Below are positions 53,996 to 64,000 of a DNA stretch of 64,000 nucleotides, one piece after another. The translations under genes and the position numbers were made by a program. The notes under the pieces were generated by a model. The model ran no database searches, was not told where the DNA came from, and worked only from the letters and a program-made list of their open reading frames with translations. Source of the DNA: Madurella fahalii (Eukaryota > Ascomycota > Sordariomycetes > Sordariales). Position 1 is the first letter of the stretch; each line of letters begins with the position of its first letter. The DNA is taken from positions 1,116,001-1,180,000 of the forward strand of contig CM056874.1 in assembly GCA_029876055.1 (NCBI GenBank). Direction: 5' to 3'.

Positions 53996-55365
53996 ATGAA
54001 CTTTTCAGCATCAGCACACGCGTCCGCCGAGTCGCCCACGGCCCACACAGGCATCGGCGGCACGGGCCCCAACCAGATTGCGGCGGCTTTCATCACATGG
54101 GCCGTTGCTGCCATATTCGTTTTCTTGAGAATATGGACCCGGGTGAAGATTGTTGGGGTGGTGAGGGTCTCAGACTGGGTCATAATTCTTTCTGTGGTAT
54201 GTCCATCATTTGCCCCCACGAGCTGTTGAACCCCCGTCTAACGGTGAAAAAAGGCGGCCGCCTTAGGGCAATGCATTAGCAAAATCCATGGTTAGTTATT
54301 GCAGGAGTAATTACGTCCACGACCTAACTATTTGCAATAACTCTAGAGTGCCTGCATGGGATAGGCAAGCACATTCAAGACATCGATTTCGCTGCAGAGT
54401 CTTACAGCATGCTCCAGGTACGAGCCTGCAAAATTACCTTACGTGGAACCAAAGGAGTTAACTTTGTCGGCTCAGGCATGGTGGTGCACGTTATTCACTT
54501 ACAACCTCACGTTGTCCCTTACCAAGATTTCGATCTGTTCGCTCTACCTGACCATATTCACGTTGCACTGGGCGCGGAGAGCCTGTATTGCCGTTCTCGT
54601 CGTTGTCCTTATCTCAAGTATTTGGTCTATCGTAGCCGTCGCAACAGCTGCTATCCCTCTCCAGGCACTCTGGGACCTCAATGCGAAGGCAACGTTCCTC
54701 CAGAGTGATACCACTTGGTGGTCACTCGCAGGGCAAGTCTCAGTTCCTTCCACAGCACACTCTGCTTTGCCGTTTCAGTTATTAACCTTCCTCAGATTGA
54801 CGATCGCCACCGACCTTCTAATCTTCATTCTACCAATGCCGATGATAGCACCGCTAAAGTTGCCACGAAGACAGAAGGTGCTTGTCGTAGGTACATTTGC
54901 CCTTGGCTTCTTGTAAGTTAGATTGCACCTCTGTCCTTTTCTGCTATGTGCACACGCTTACCTGCCCGCCTCGCCTTCATTCTTAGCGTCTGCATTGTCT
55001 CCTTTATCCGCATCGGCATGCTCATCCAATCTGCGAGAATGCCGGACCCCGATTGGACCTACAACGGCGCGAACCTCACTTACTGGACCCTGATTGAGGT
55101 TCACACGGGCATCGTCGTCGCCTGCCTCATGACTCTGAAGCCGTTTGTGTCCAAGTACTTCCCTAACCTCATAGGCCGGCCGCAAAACGGAGATGGCGCG
55201 TGGAACGAGGCGGGCATTGAGAGTAGCAGCGACCGGCCGCTCACGATCGGCTCGAAGCCAGCCCGTGTTCTCTTCGCGGGCAGGTGGGCCAGCTCGAGGT
55301 CGCGGGCGAGGGCAGGTAACGAAGTTACATTGCAGGGAATCAAGACACCAGAGCCAGAGATCTAA
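53996..55365 (+). CDS. Pth11-type rhodopsin-domain membrane protein
   Basis: Integral membrane protein with the fungal rhodopsin-like (SAT4/Pth11-type) seven-helix domain. Proposed exons: 53996-54196, 54254-54290, 54347-54417, 54476-54912 and 54987-55365 (374 residues). Donors and acceptors are consensus and keep frame. Helices: AAAFITWAVAAIFVFLRIWT; WVIILSV (DWVII, the family's …DW… start of helix 2); AWWCTLFTYNLTLSLTKISI; ACIAVLVVVLISSIWSIVAV; LTIATDLLIFILPMP; VLVVGTFALGFL; and VCIVSFIRIGMLIQ. LHGIGKHIQDI between helices 2 and 3 and the TLIEVHTGIVVACLMTLKPF ending are typical of the family. Exon 4 carries an odd insertion before LTIATDLL; a 59-nt intron-like stretch (about 54737-54795, branch ATTAAC) there would break the frame, so the exon is left whole but unsure. 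The tail is short and Arg/Ser-rich. Confidence 0.8.
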
Positions 55366-56835
55366 ATAGGGTCGGGATGTCGGCAGTCTTAGTAACCGAG
55401 TTCGTCGGCCGGCAATTGAAACCCCAGAAGTTCCTAACGGTGCGTCAAGCGTGCTCATCGCACCCCGCAACAACCTGGGGTAGAAGACTAACTGTCTCCG
55501 CCCGGCATTCTCCATATCGGTCATCTCGTTAGGTGTTAACATACCTGTCTCTGGCATAACTTTGGAATCCACATGGCAGTGTTGCCACCGATTATAAGAA
55601 TGCGGACGAAATTGTTACTCAACGCCGTAAGATCAACGCGAATCTCCTCGGCAGAATATATGGTTTATTTGAACCTGCAGTTGGGGTTTCGATTAGGGGC
55701 CTGGAGAGCTGGTTGGAAATACTGTCACTCTTCGGCAATGTGTCGCGGTGATGCTCTTGGCTATGCTCGTAGTCTCGATTGTTGCTTCTGTACTGCAAAT
55801 TGGGTGCATGAACTGATGACCCAGTGGAGGTTGAGCTGTGAAACGACGGTTGAGGAGCTTTCCGCGAGCCGCTGTTCCATCTTATTAAATGGAGCCTCGA
55901 AAACGTTATAGTTGTCGTGTTATGTTATCCTGGTTAGCGTTGTCAGATGTATCAAGGCGAGTCGAATTTGTGATTTGCTTACCTCAGACTGTATTACGAC
56001 ACTTCACTCGAAGTAGATTGCATCTTACAACCAAGAACTTCAGAGTCACAAAGCAGTTCCGGGTTTGGACGGTTCACAGTTGCCCACCTCTCCGCCACGT
56101 CCTGCTTGTGTGTCAGCTCCACGGACCTCGAAGCCCTGTGGACGACCACTTCGTCTTGACCAGCGTTTAAGTTTCCTAGGTCGTGGTGCGCTCCGTTTAA
56201 GAACTGGCTCAGCACCCATGATAGGGTAAGTTGTAATTGGGTAGCGTACATTTCCTCTTCTTACGGAACGGTCGTAAGAAACCTACGATAACCTTGCACG
56301 TGTCTCTCTCCCAATTACCTAAGAAAACGAACATCTTCTGTGCTTTTTTCCCGGCGGATAACTTTCTGGCATTTGGTAGGCAACATCTGAGGTCTAACGC
56401 CGTCTCTTAAAAAACTAGTGATATCATACTAAAGTTCGAGAGCTAGTAGGGCGAGTCCTTGGCCATGGATGACGCCGGGGACCGTCGAATCGGGTGGAGC
56501 CTCCTGAGTCTGGTACCATTGCAACCCTGGTGATGGCAAGTAACCTAACGATCAAGTGACAGCGGAAATCAAGCCTTCTGATGCTGCCCTGTCCGCGAGG
56601 TTTCCTGCACGCTATGTATCCAAGGTAACATTAATCCTCAGCCCATTGATTCGGAAGTTACCTCCCATGAGATGTTCTCAATCCGCAACAAAATTTCCCC
56701 AATGTCGGGGGGAGACCGCACGATTCCGTCACCCCATCAGTGCCGTTTTGAGTTACACACACTTCGGTGGGCAGTTCCCCTATCACCGTGGCGTCGAAAA
56801 GAACCCTACACGCAGCCGGGGTACGTCAGCTCCCT
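55366..56835. other. Intergenic, no gene recognised
   Basis: 1.5 kb with scattered short ORFs that lack domains, on both strands. 55870-56420 is AT-richer. Confidence 0.45.
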
Positions 56836-57384
56836 CTATTCTCCTGAAGGGGATTCTTTTTCAGGGGCAGAGAACCGGGATCGTGCATACGAGCGATTTG
56901 GCTCTGTGCCGTCACAATACCACTGAAACCTGAATCCAATGAGGCCACTTCTACGCGCTATCACGTATTGGCATCTGGCGAGCTGCGACGGCAAAGGCGC
57001 TTCTTGACCGGCCCTACATACGCTCCAAACCCCGCCGCCGACCGATATTGGGATGCGGTACAACCGGTACGTATCTCCCGAGCCCGGGTTTTCCACTGAG
57101 ATAGTCCCGCGGAGCTCCGTCGTGTTGCCAGCGCTGACTACTGTTTCGATCTGATATTCTCGGAGGACGAAGTGGGTAATATTAGCGAAAGAGTCGATGG
57201 TGCAGCTCTGACTATAAGTTGGGTGTGGCATCGCCAGCGGGTTTGAGAACGACTGTTCGAACCATGTGTTATCGGACCGTTGTCGAACCTCAGAGCGGTC
57301 GTAGTGATGCTGCCATGAAACTGGCGATGCCACGGCCCCGAGACCGAGGAACGAGCCCAGCACACAAGCGGAAAGGAGAACCAT
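56836..57384 (-). CDS. Small secreted four-cysteine protein
   Basis: Single exon, 182 residues when started at the ATG 57384 (MVLLSACVLGSFLGLGAVA, a signal peptide cut near Ala19-Ser20). The ORF opens at 57477, but the extra 31 residues are basic and would bury the signal. The mature part has four cysteines (61, 123, 138, 157), enough for two disulfides, and three N-glycosylation sequons (NIT 68, NTT 87, NRS 163). The body reads as alternating hydrophobic strands (THFVLREYQIET, ELRGTISVENPG, TYRLYRIPISVG, GFRFQWYCDG), suggesting a beta-rich fold. No family recognised. The profile fits small secreted fungal proteins, some of which act on hosts or competitors, but nothing here shows a role. Confidence 0.65.
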   Translation of the reverse strand: MVLLSACVLGSFLGLGAVASPVSWQHHYDRSEVRQRSDNTWFEQSFSNPLAMPHPTYSQSCTIDSFANITHFVLREYQIETVVSAGNTTELRGTISVENPGSGDTYRLYRIPISVGGGVWSVCRAGQEAPLPSQLARCQYVIARRSGLIGFRFQWYCDGTEPNRSYARSRFSAPEKESPSGE

Positions 57385-58865
57385 TGCGATCCTAGAGGGC
57401 GAGATGTGGAATGGATCGAACCTCCTCAGTTCTGTCTTCCTTCGCCACCCAGATAGGACGCGACCCTGGCACTTCAATCCCTAGCTGCAGCGTCTTTCTG
57501 CCATCTGCCGATGGGGTTAAACTGAGGTAATATAGCCGGATGAAATATGTCGTCATTGGATACATGCCTCACTCTCTCTCTAGCCCTAGCTCAGGCTAAT
57601 TTCATGGATCAGATAACATATCTCGCAGAGAGGGAGTACTTAAATCTGCAATGTTAGACCCTACGCCTAACCCTACCTCTACTACTTTAGCACACGAAGC
57701 TATTACGCCACCGGAAGAAAGCTAGTGGAACATATTACATACCTACTGCGACCAGGCAAATCAGCCTGAGTATCCAGCAAAGGCATTTCCTAGCTCTTAC
57801 CACCGTGAAATTTAGGTATTCCGATACCGGCCTTGCTCAATGCGGCCCCTATCAGGCGCGTAACCACGCCGTTAACCACAAAGGAACGTGCAGGTCAGCT
57901 CAGGGAAGGAGGGCGATGAAATATGCTTGTGGAGACCATCCGTCCAATGGCAACCCTCTGAGCGCCCGCAAGCCGTGACGAGGCCGATAGGAGAACCACG
58001 CTCGTGTTCCAAACGAAGCGTAGATTTGTAGAACCCTTTATCTACTCCTCGGAGGGCCACGGAATGGTGCCTGCGGCAGTGTCTTGCTGCCAAATCGTCG
58101 CATACTTCGACCGGACGATGGTCTTGCCTTGCGTTGCAATCGACCAATCATCCGCCTCGTTGTTTCACATCGGAAGCTGGACCTGGATCCCATCGCTGCT
58201 CATGGCGACAGTGAAGGTTGTCTCGACGCTACCGAACTGGCAATTTTGTCAGCCCTCAAATAGATGCTGAGGATATCCCTCTCCACATTTAAATAGCTGC
58301 AGGGCGGGATGCAGACGGCTGGCTTCCTACACGCGTCAATCAGGGCTAACGTATCTCGCCAGGACGAAAACTAGTGGTTTTCATGCCGTGAAGGAGCTCT
58401 TCAAAAATTCAGAAGAGCTCGTACAAGTCACAGAGCGTTGATGGCGTTTCCAGAAGCTTGGCTGTCATGAGGCTAATGTTAGTGATGAAGTCGACCATGG
58501 CCTAGTGTAGATTCCACGAGGCTAAGACGGAGATTTTGTGGCTACAATCGTTGGCCATATAGACGCTGTCTCACACCTATCCCGACCCGGATCAACATCG
58601 CTCAAGTCAGCATCTTGCTCGCCGAACCTCTCAGGAAACATCGGTTGACTACGGATCGTCCTAGATATTAAGGATATTCGCACTTCGGCTCGTAGAAAGG
58701 CTATTGATGATGCGGATCAAAGTCGCCGAGTTGGAATGGGTCTTCCTGGCTTCGTTCTTGTTGACACGGAAGACAAAATCGCTCAACAGATGATGAACTG
58801 AAGGGCGATCTAACTGATTATACACAGCCCACGGTAGTACCAGAAGTTTTCTGGCCTGGCTAGAC
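57385..58865. other. Gene-poor region with possible decayed minus-strand coding
   Basis: No intact gene. Reading the minus strand gives several coding-like blocks separated by stops: one ending near 58080 (VETTFTVAMSSDGIQVQLPM, stop, then NNEADDWSIATQGKTIVRSK); another around 58390-58500 (FITNISLMTAKLLETPST); and one at 58661-58873 (ARKLLVLPWAVYNQLDRPSV and LSDFVFRVNKNEARKTHSNS). They may be remnants of one old gene, but no domain is recognisable. A 57630-57700 patch has ACCCTACGCCTAACCCTACC-like, telomere-resembling sequence of low regularity. Confidence 0.3.
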
Positions 58866-59148
58866 ATGGTCATCTCGCGAACGCGCCTGAGAGCAACAAC
58901 CTCGTTTGCTCGTTCTTTCTATGTCTGGAAAGGCGTGTCCCTCTCGTCTATCGCAATTTTCGAGGTATATAGGAAATCTCTCCTCCTCGAATGCTTCTGA
59001 CACTCTGCAGGTTATTGTGATTGTGCGTCCTCTAAGCCGACTGCCGCTCGTCATCAAATCCTTTCTCGGGGCCTTATGGGGAGTCACCCTCTTTTGGGTT
59101 GCAATAATGCTTCACGTCGGCTACATTGCCCTGGGGTTTGGCAACTAA
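58866..59148 (+). CDS. Possible small membrane protein, two exons
   Basis: Candidate only. Exons are 58866-58964 and 59011-59148, with a 46-nt intron (GTATAT…TGCAG, branch TTCTGAC). The product would be 78 residues: MVISRTRLRATTSFARSFYV as the N-terminus and a hydrophobic C-terminal half (FLGALWGVTLFWVAIMLHVG). After the TAA at 59146 the same frame remains open for 66 more codons (QSTAPEFVWGAAAPFHVADT, then IFAVTSVIGLSPRDTV and WIAIGVSASVSSIV), which also look membrane-like. It may thus be a longer gene broken by a TAA. No family recognised. Confidence 0.3.
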
Positions 59149-60493
59149 CAGAGTACGGCCCCCGAATTCGTATGGGGCGCAGCAGCCCCTTTCCATGTCG
59201 CCGACACCATATTTGCTGTTACCTCCGTCATTGGTTTAAGCCCAAGGGACACCGTAAAGTTTTGGAGATTCCGCTGTTGGATAGCAATCGGTGTTTCAGC
59301 ATCTGTATCGTCTATTGTACGTCGGTTTGGGGCGTAGTACTTGGTTGGGAATCCTAGCATCTGGTTTAGTGTTCGATTGGTATGGTTGTCGTTTCCGTCT
59401 CTCTCGTGGCTTGCTGTGGGCTTTTCCCACACAACCACATAAAAATCCACGGGATCCTTAGTTTTCCTGCGTTTTCTGGGCCTTCCAGCGTTTCCAGAGA
59501 GGCTCAGACTTATCCCCTGAGGGTGGGACAGCTTTGTGGCTTCCTTGTGCACATCTGTGGTGACACTAGCCTCCTGGTCCGTACATATGTATATGTGGGC
59601 TCATAGCCATTTCTGGCGTTGTTTTCCACTACGTTAATTAATTGGTTGGTTCGGTGTGTGCGCAGACGCAAGGCCAAAAAGGCATCCGTCTCGTTATGTT
59701 GGAAAAACGCCAAGCGCCAGAGCTGAAAGTCGTGTGTTGTGGCGAGCGCCTGAGAGCTTCGCAGATCCTAAGCCACCAAGCCTAATTTGGCTGCGACAGA
59801 AATCCAGGGTCATTGTCCGGACGTAACGGTGTTCTGGGTCCATGCGAGCAAGGTGGAGCGGTTTCGCGAGCCGTATACTTCGATTGCACAGGACTGCCAG
59901 GTCCCGGGCTACGACGATCCCAAGAGGAAAGGGTGCTTTTAAGCAATACAAAAACGGTTATGATTCATTAGAGAAGCTATCTCTTTTTTCTGGTCATGCC
60001 AAGTCTAAGTCTGTGTCACTGCCCCTGTTAGCGTAGCGCAAGGCCCCTTGGCCGGACGAATTTGCCTGCCGTCTTATTTACCACACTTGGGAAAACTATA
60101 CCTAATTTGAGTGCCTGCATCGTTCAGGGTGCATGGGGGACTCTTGGGTGGCACATTATTGAAGTCTGTTTCGCTCCCATCAGCCCTTCTTGGGTCGAAG
60201 ACAAGGGTAGCACTGTCGATTCTCATTATACTAAGTACCCCCTCAATATTGATAACAGAGGCATCGCCAACAGCTTCTGTCTCAGTTGTCGGGCTGTTTG
60301 TCGGCCCGTCCTAGTTGAAATAGCGCGACAGATCAACTTTACGAGGGTCACAAAAGCACATGGATGACGGACATGTACGTCGACTCGTTCAGCTGTCCCG
60401 ATGCTAAGTGTGGCCATTGAGACCCGACGCCCCCTTTCAAAACATCCACGAACGAAAACGTCTCTTCGTTTTGCACGACCAAATCCCTTCGCC
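59149..60493. other. Intergenic, no gene recognised
   Basis: Apart from the open frame that continues past the TAA at 59146-59148, only short domain-less ORFs occur. The last 200 bases should contain the promoter of the Cys-rich protein gene. Confidence 0.4.
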
Positions 60494-62016
60494 ATGTTGC
60501 GGACCCGGGATCTCATCATCGTCCTTTGGGCGGGACACAGCCTTGGATGGGGCGGCCAAAGCCTGCAGCTTGCACATGGGCCGGCCATGGCCGACCTCAC
60601 TGACACAGGATTCAGCGAATTCACGTTTCCGGAGATCATCGCAAACATGTCGGCCGTATTTTCGGGGGATAGCGAAGTCGATTTCGCCCGCGCACTGATG
60701 TCGAGGCAGGCTCGATGTCGTTCGGGAACTTGTACGTTCTCTTGCTCCTCCCTTTCCGAATCATGAATCGCTGATTCGTCCAATCCGCAGATCCGTGCTC
60801 GAGTTGGTGCTGCGCCAGCGGAGATACCTGCCAACCCGCCGGCTGCTGCCCGGGAACTAGCAGGCAGTGCAGCCAGCGCGGATGCTACTACCCGTCCTCC
60901 CAGATCTGCTGCTCCGACGGCGTGGTCTGCCGGAGCAGCGACACCTGCGTCGGCGGCGGCTGTTGCAGGAGCGGAGAGGCCAAGTGCGGTAACGGCTGCT
61001 ATGACCCAAGAAGGTCCGTCTGCTGTAGCACGGGTAGGACCTGCCCTCTAGGCTACGACTGCATGGAAGGCGGAGGGTGCTGTCCCAAGGGCCACAAGCC
61101 CTGCGGCAACACCAAGTGCTACGACCCGAAGACACAGACGTGCTGCACGGGTCCGGGTACCGTCTGGGCCTGCTCGGCATCGCAGGAGTGCTGTGCCGGC
61201 GGGTACTGCCGCGACCCGGCCACTCAAAAGTGCTGCGAGAACGGCGCCTGCGACAAGGACACGACCTGCTGCGCACGCGAGTGCTGCCGTTCCATCGCCT
61301 ACTGCGGCAGCGGGGGCACCTGTCTGCCATGTCCCGCCACGACGCGAACTGTCACAGCCACCACAAGCGCGCTGGCCACGGTTGTCCGTACTGTGACCGT
61401 GACTAGCGACCCGGCATCGGAGGCCGAGGAGGTTCCCGAGTTTAGCTGCATTCCCATGACCGTCACCAACGCCGAGGGCGCGACGCTCGAGCTGGGCGAT
61501 GACTGCGCGCTGAAGTATGAGCCACCTGAACCCACCACGACCACGACGACGAACCCCGCAGCGGCCGTCGCCATCCGCGGAGCTCGAATCCCCGAGTTGG
61601 CCGCCTCCGTCCCTTTCCTTACCGAGGTGGCGGCCCCGCTGCAGGCGCGACAGATGTCTTGCAGGCCCTACACGACAGTAACAACCACGCAGTGGGTAAC
61701 GGTATCGGCCACGACGACGTCGACCACGTCGAGGACGGTGGCCGCCGGGCCCCCTGAGGAGGAGAGCTTCTCTTGCCCTGAGATGGAGGCCACCAATGCC
61801 GCTGGGGATGTGTTGGCGCTGGACGAATCGTGCGTTCTGAATTTTGAGCCTGCAGAGACTACTGACGCCAGTCCACCCGGTGCTACCGAAGTGACGGATC
61901 AAAGTGGGAACGGCGGCGGAGGAGACACGTCCGGCGGATCCAGAAGGATTGGCGGCTCCGTTACATCGGTTGTTGGGGGTGGTGCAGTCATCTGGGTCGC
62001 TTTGCTCTTAATGTAG
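60494..62016 (+). CDS. Cysteine-rich GPI-type cell-surface protein with duplicated module
   Basis: Exons are 60494-60731 and 60791-62016; the 59-nt intron (GTACGT donor, GCTGATTC branch, CCGCAG acceptor) is in phase 1. The product is 487 residues. N-terminal MLRTRDLIIVLWAGHSLGWG is a signal peptide. Residues about 75-258 are a dense Cys array with granulin-like CC pairs in near repeats (GGCCPKGHKPCGNTKCYDPK; TQTCC; QECCAGGYCRDPATQKCC). Two Thr/Val-rich stalks follow (TRTVTATTSALATVVRTVTV; TTVTTTQWVTVSATTTSTTS), and after each comes a copy of a 33-residue module (FSC…TNAEGATLELGDDCALKYEP; FSCPEMEATNAAGDVLALDE, then SCVLNFEP). The C-terminus (GGSVTSVVGGGAVIWVALLL) is a hydrophobic GPI-type or membrane tail. 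Role unknown; wall structure or surface binding is inferred. The frame starting at 60922 is only the second part; the intron adds the true N-terminus. Confidence 0.8.
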
Positions 62017-62595
62017 ATTTTCTGTCTTGTGCTTCCAGCAACCTTCCAGGGTTTTCTGTATTTCTAAGGCCTTCGTACCGGCCTGAGGGTACTGAATGGT
62101 CGTCTGGGTGATGTCGGTGGCTGATCAACTGCGGCAATGGCTGCTTGGAGTTTTGGTGTCGATCCCGTTTAGGATAACTCCTGGGAAGTGCAGCCATCTA
62201 AGGGTGTCTGGCACATGGGAGTTGGTCAACCTAAGGAAATAGACCTATGTCCCGGCGTAGCTAGTCCAAGAGATGAGATATTAAGCCAATCTTGTCTGGT
62301 GACGCAGCTCACTAAAATCATTCGTAGTGAGGGCGGGCAGGTCAGCAAAGCTGGGATGGAAACTCTTCCTCCTTGGCCAGCGGGGGCATCAGGATTCCAG
62401 TGGTAATGTAAAGGTCCTCCTCATCCCAAGGGTACGAACCCGGCAAGTAAGACCATAGCCGTGGGGAAATGCATTCCGCTGCTCTGAAAGAGACTAAAAT
62501 ACCGCCTCCGAAGTGTCGTCTCGTTAGGCATAGCGCAGATAAAACAGCCACCTAGCAAGAAGCAATGACTTTCGATTCAGACACGTAGTCGTTTG
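62017..62595. other. Convergent intergenic, no gene recognised
   Basis: 579 bp between the stop of the Cys-rich gene and the 3' end of the DUF3435-like relic. Short ORFs only. Confidence 0.5.
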
Positions 62596-64000
62596 CTATT
62601 GTCCGTAAAAGTGCTCCCTACTTCCAATGGTTGCCGGGTACCCCTTGTGCGGGCAACAGGACGGAACGTGTAGTCTCTTCAGGTGTTGGTCAAAGATATG
62701 TTCGGTCGAACTATTCCCGTCACCCTCGCACCCGCAAAAGGCAAACGCTGGAGTAGCTATAGCGGTAGCAACCTTAGCGGCTGTGGGCGCAGTTGCTACG
62801 GTAGAAGTAACTGGGGAAATAACGGTCCTGGTGGACATCGTGGCTACGATATTCTTGATTACAGACGCAGCTGCTAGGACAGAACAAGACCGAGACTCAA
62901 CAGCTCTGGTGGACACTGTAGGCGCCGGTGTATGATCACTTTTCAGCTGCTGATTGCGAGAATTTTCCCGTCCGGTGGATGCCATAGGCATCATGTGGCG
63001 GAAACGGTTGAAGTGAGTCTTCTGCCCATCGCTTAGGCGATGTGCCTCACGTTCGGCCTTGAGCACTCGCGTTTGGCTCTGTCGGAACTTTTCCCTCTCC
63101 TCGTGTTCGAGCCTCACTCGAGTTTTGTAAACCTTAGGCCATTCGTCCTTGAGCCGGTTCAGGGACGCCTGGTCTACGGTCGTCTTGATCTGCAGTGAAA
63201 GGTTCTCGATCCGTCGGGTCAGGGCGACATAGTAGTCCCGGCTCTGTAATTCCTCTTGCATTTTCGACGGGAGGAACTGCCAGACGTCTGGGTTTCTCTT
63301 CATTGTCGCGGTACGGAAGTCTTGCGTGGGGTCGTTGCGAGGCTGCATTCCGAGATACCACGCCGCACCGTCAATGGTGGTCAGGGCGTGTAGGTAATGG
63401 CCGACAAGAGTCTTCAGGTTTCTCTGTGCGACGAATTGCGCCACCTGGCCCATCGAGGCGCCACTATCTGGTTCGAGACTGTCAGCTATGCCACTAGTTC
63501 ATCGGAGACGGGAGACGCTTTACCGTTGACCTTGATGAGAATTTCACGGCGTATGGCATGTATTGGCAAGCTGTTGATGAATCCCGCCCGTTTCGTCCAG
63601 TGCGAGACCTGATTGCCCCATGCTTTGTGGTTTTTGGCCATGGTTTTTGGACCACTGTCGGACCATTCCGGAAAGGCGGGCTTGTCCAGCATGTCATCTG
63701 ACCACTCCAGGAAGCTTAAGCTCTCTCCTTCTTTGGGAATGACACTGAGGACGTCCCCGAGAGTCTGGTAATCGCGGAGTGCACCAGCTGAAACGATGTT
63801 GACTAGCCAGTGGACCATGGGCTGTGAGAAAAGCGGAGGTGGTAGACCATCTGGTACCTTGAGCCTCTCGGCCAATGGATGTTCAGGTTTGTATGCCTTA
63901 TGTGCATTGCGTAAAGGGAAAGAAATAGATCATGCAACTTACTGTCGGTAATCCAGACCCTTGCAGATCTTCCTCTTGAAGTCCAGCTTAATATCCGGCA
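62596..64000 (-). pseudogene. DUF3435/FluG-type recombinase-like gene, frameshifted, cut by window edge
   Basis: The C-terminal part of a fungal DUF3435 (FluG-domain) protein, a family related to tyrosine recombinases that includes the captain recombinases of Starship elements. From the right edge: FKRKICKGLDYRQ followed by a GTAAGT donor (63952-63947); an AAG acceptor near 63900; then AERLKVPDGLPPPLFSQPMV to NHKAWGNQVSHWTKRAGFIN and IHAIRREILIKVNGKASPVS, ending DELVA at 63486. About at CTAGTGG (63496) the frame changes, and the homologous text continues as IADSLEPDSGASMGQVAQFV, QRNLKTLVGHYLHALTTIDG, AAWYLGMQPRND, DFRTATMKRNPDVWQFLPSK and a charged coiled coil (RLEHEEREKFRQSQTRVLKA, RFRHMMP). 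A possible C2H2-like C-terminus (FCGCEGDGNSSTEHIFDQHL, then KRLHVPSCCPH) follows. The Arg (AIRRE) and His (VGHYLH) of the catalytic set seem present. The first splice is also off by one phase, suggesting further damage. It is most likely a relic. Confidence 0.65.

Noticed and set aside
62400..62470. GGGTTCGTACCC-like tRNA B-box on the minus strand
   Set aside because: No A-box or cloverleaf can be drawn around it.
1..64000. CRISPR arrays, operons, ribosome binding sites
   Set aside because: The window is eukaryotic nuclear DNA; no regularly spaced repeat array is visible.

Overview
The window is nuclear DNA of a filamentous ascomycete, most likely in the Sordariomycetes and plausibly the Sordariales (Chaetomiaceae-like). 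The genus is an inference from gene content and protein similarity recalled from memory; no search was run. The genes are GC-rich and have short introns (about 49-180 nt, one of 317 nt) with GTRNGY donors, CTRAY/TACTAAC-like branch sites and YAG acceptors. The gene set is typically fungal: Nup170, Erg28, Ada2, Naf1, Alg9, an AA9 lytic polysaccharide monooxygenase, a Zn2Cys6 regulator, a Pth11-type rhodopsin-domain protein, a HET-domain gene and a DUF3435/FluG-type recombinase-like gene.

Layout. 0.6-13.4 kb is a dense housekeeping block: an F-box-like protein, the nucleoporin NUP170 (-), 3-ketoacyl-CoA reductase (-) divergent from ERG28 (+), GAL7 (-) convergent with ERG28, and ADA2 (+). 14-19.5 kb holds an intact four-exon short-chain dehydrogenase, a second short-chain dehydrogenase broken by frame disruptions, and an F-box/LRR-like gene broken by one in-frame TAG. 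21.5-23.7 kb is a NIPA-type Mg2+ transporter with a long cytoplasmic tail. 25-30.5 kb is a small secretome/regulator group: AA9 LPMO, an Upc2-like Zn2Cys6 factor, and a secreted heme-thiolate peroxidase/peroxygenase homologue that keeps the proximal cysteine but lacks both catalytic acid-base residues. 31.8-34 kb is a decayed HET-domain gene. 34.8-40.5 kb carries a CHIP/STUB1-like TPR/U-box ligase, a DUF7730-like protein and a membrane-anchored SH3 protein. 43.4-48 kb holds NAF1 (-) divergent from ALG9 (+). From 48 kb to the right edge genes are sparse: a GH18 chitinase relic, a small F-box protein with a C-terminal membrane helix, a Pth11-like receptor, a small four-cysteine secreted protein, a Cys-rich GPI-type wall protein with an internal duplication, and a frameshifted DUF3435/FluG-type protein running off the edge.

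How they relate. Several genes act in the ER: KAR and ERG28 (lipid and sterol synthesis, sharing one 389-bp promoter with a palindromic pair of CCAAT boxes) and ALG9 (N-glycan assembly). NUP170, NAF1, ADA2 and CHIP serve basic nuclear and proteostasis functions. The broken genes are all accessory types (HET, FluG/DUF3435, F-box/LRR, SDR, chitinase), while the long housekeeping ORFs are intact, so the breaks look like biological decay and not poor sequence. Two introns (NUP170 63 nt, SH3 protein 132 nt) are multiples of three without stops, so they are invisible in an ORF scan and the true proteins are shorter than the ORFs. The strongest candidate for something new is the peroxygenase-like pseudoenzyme.
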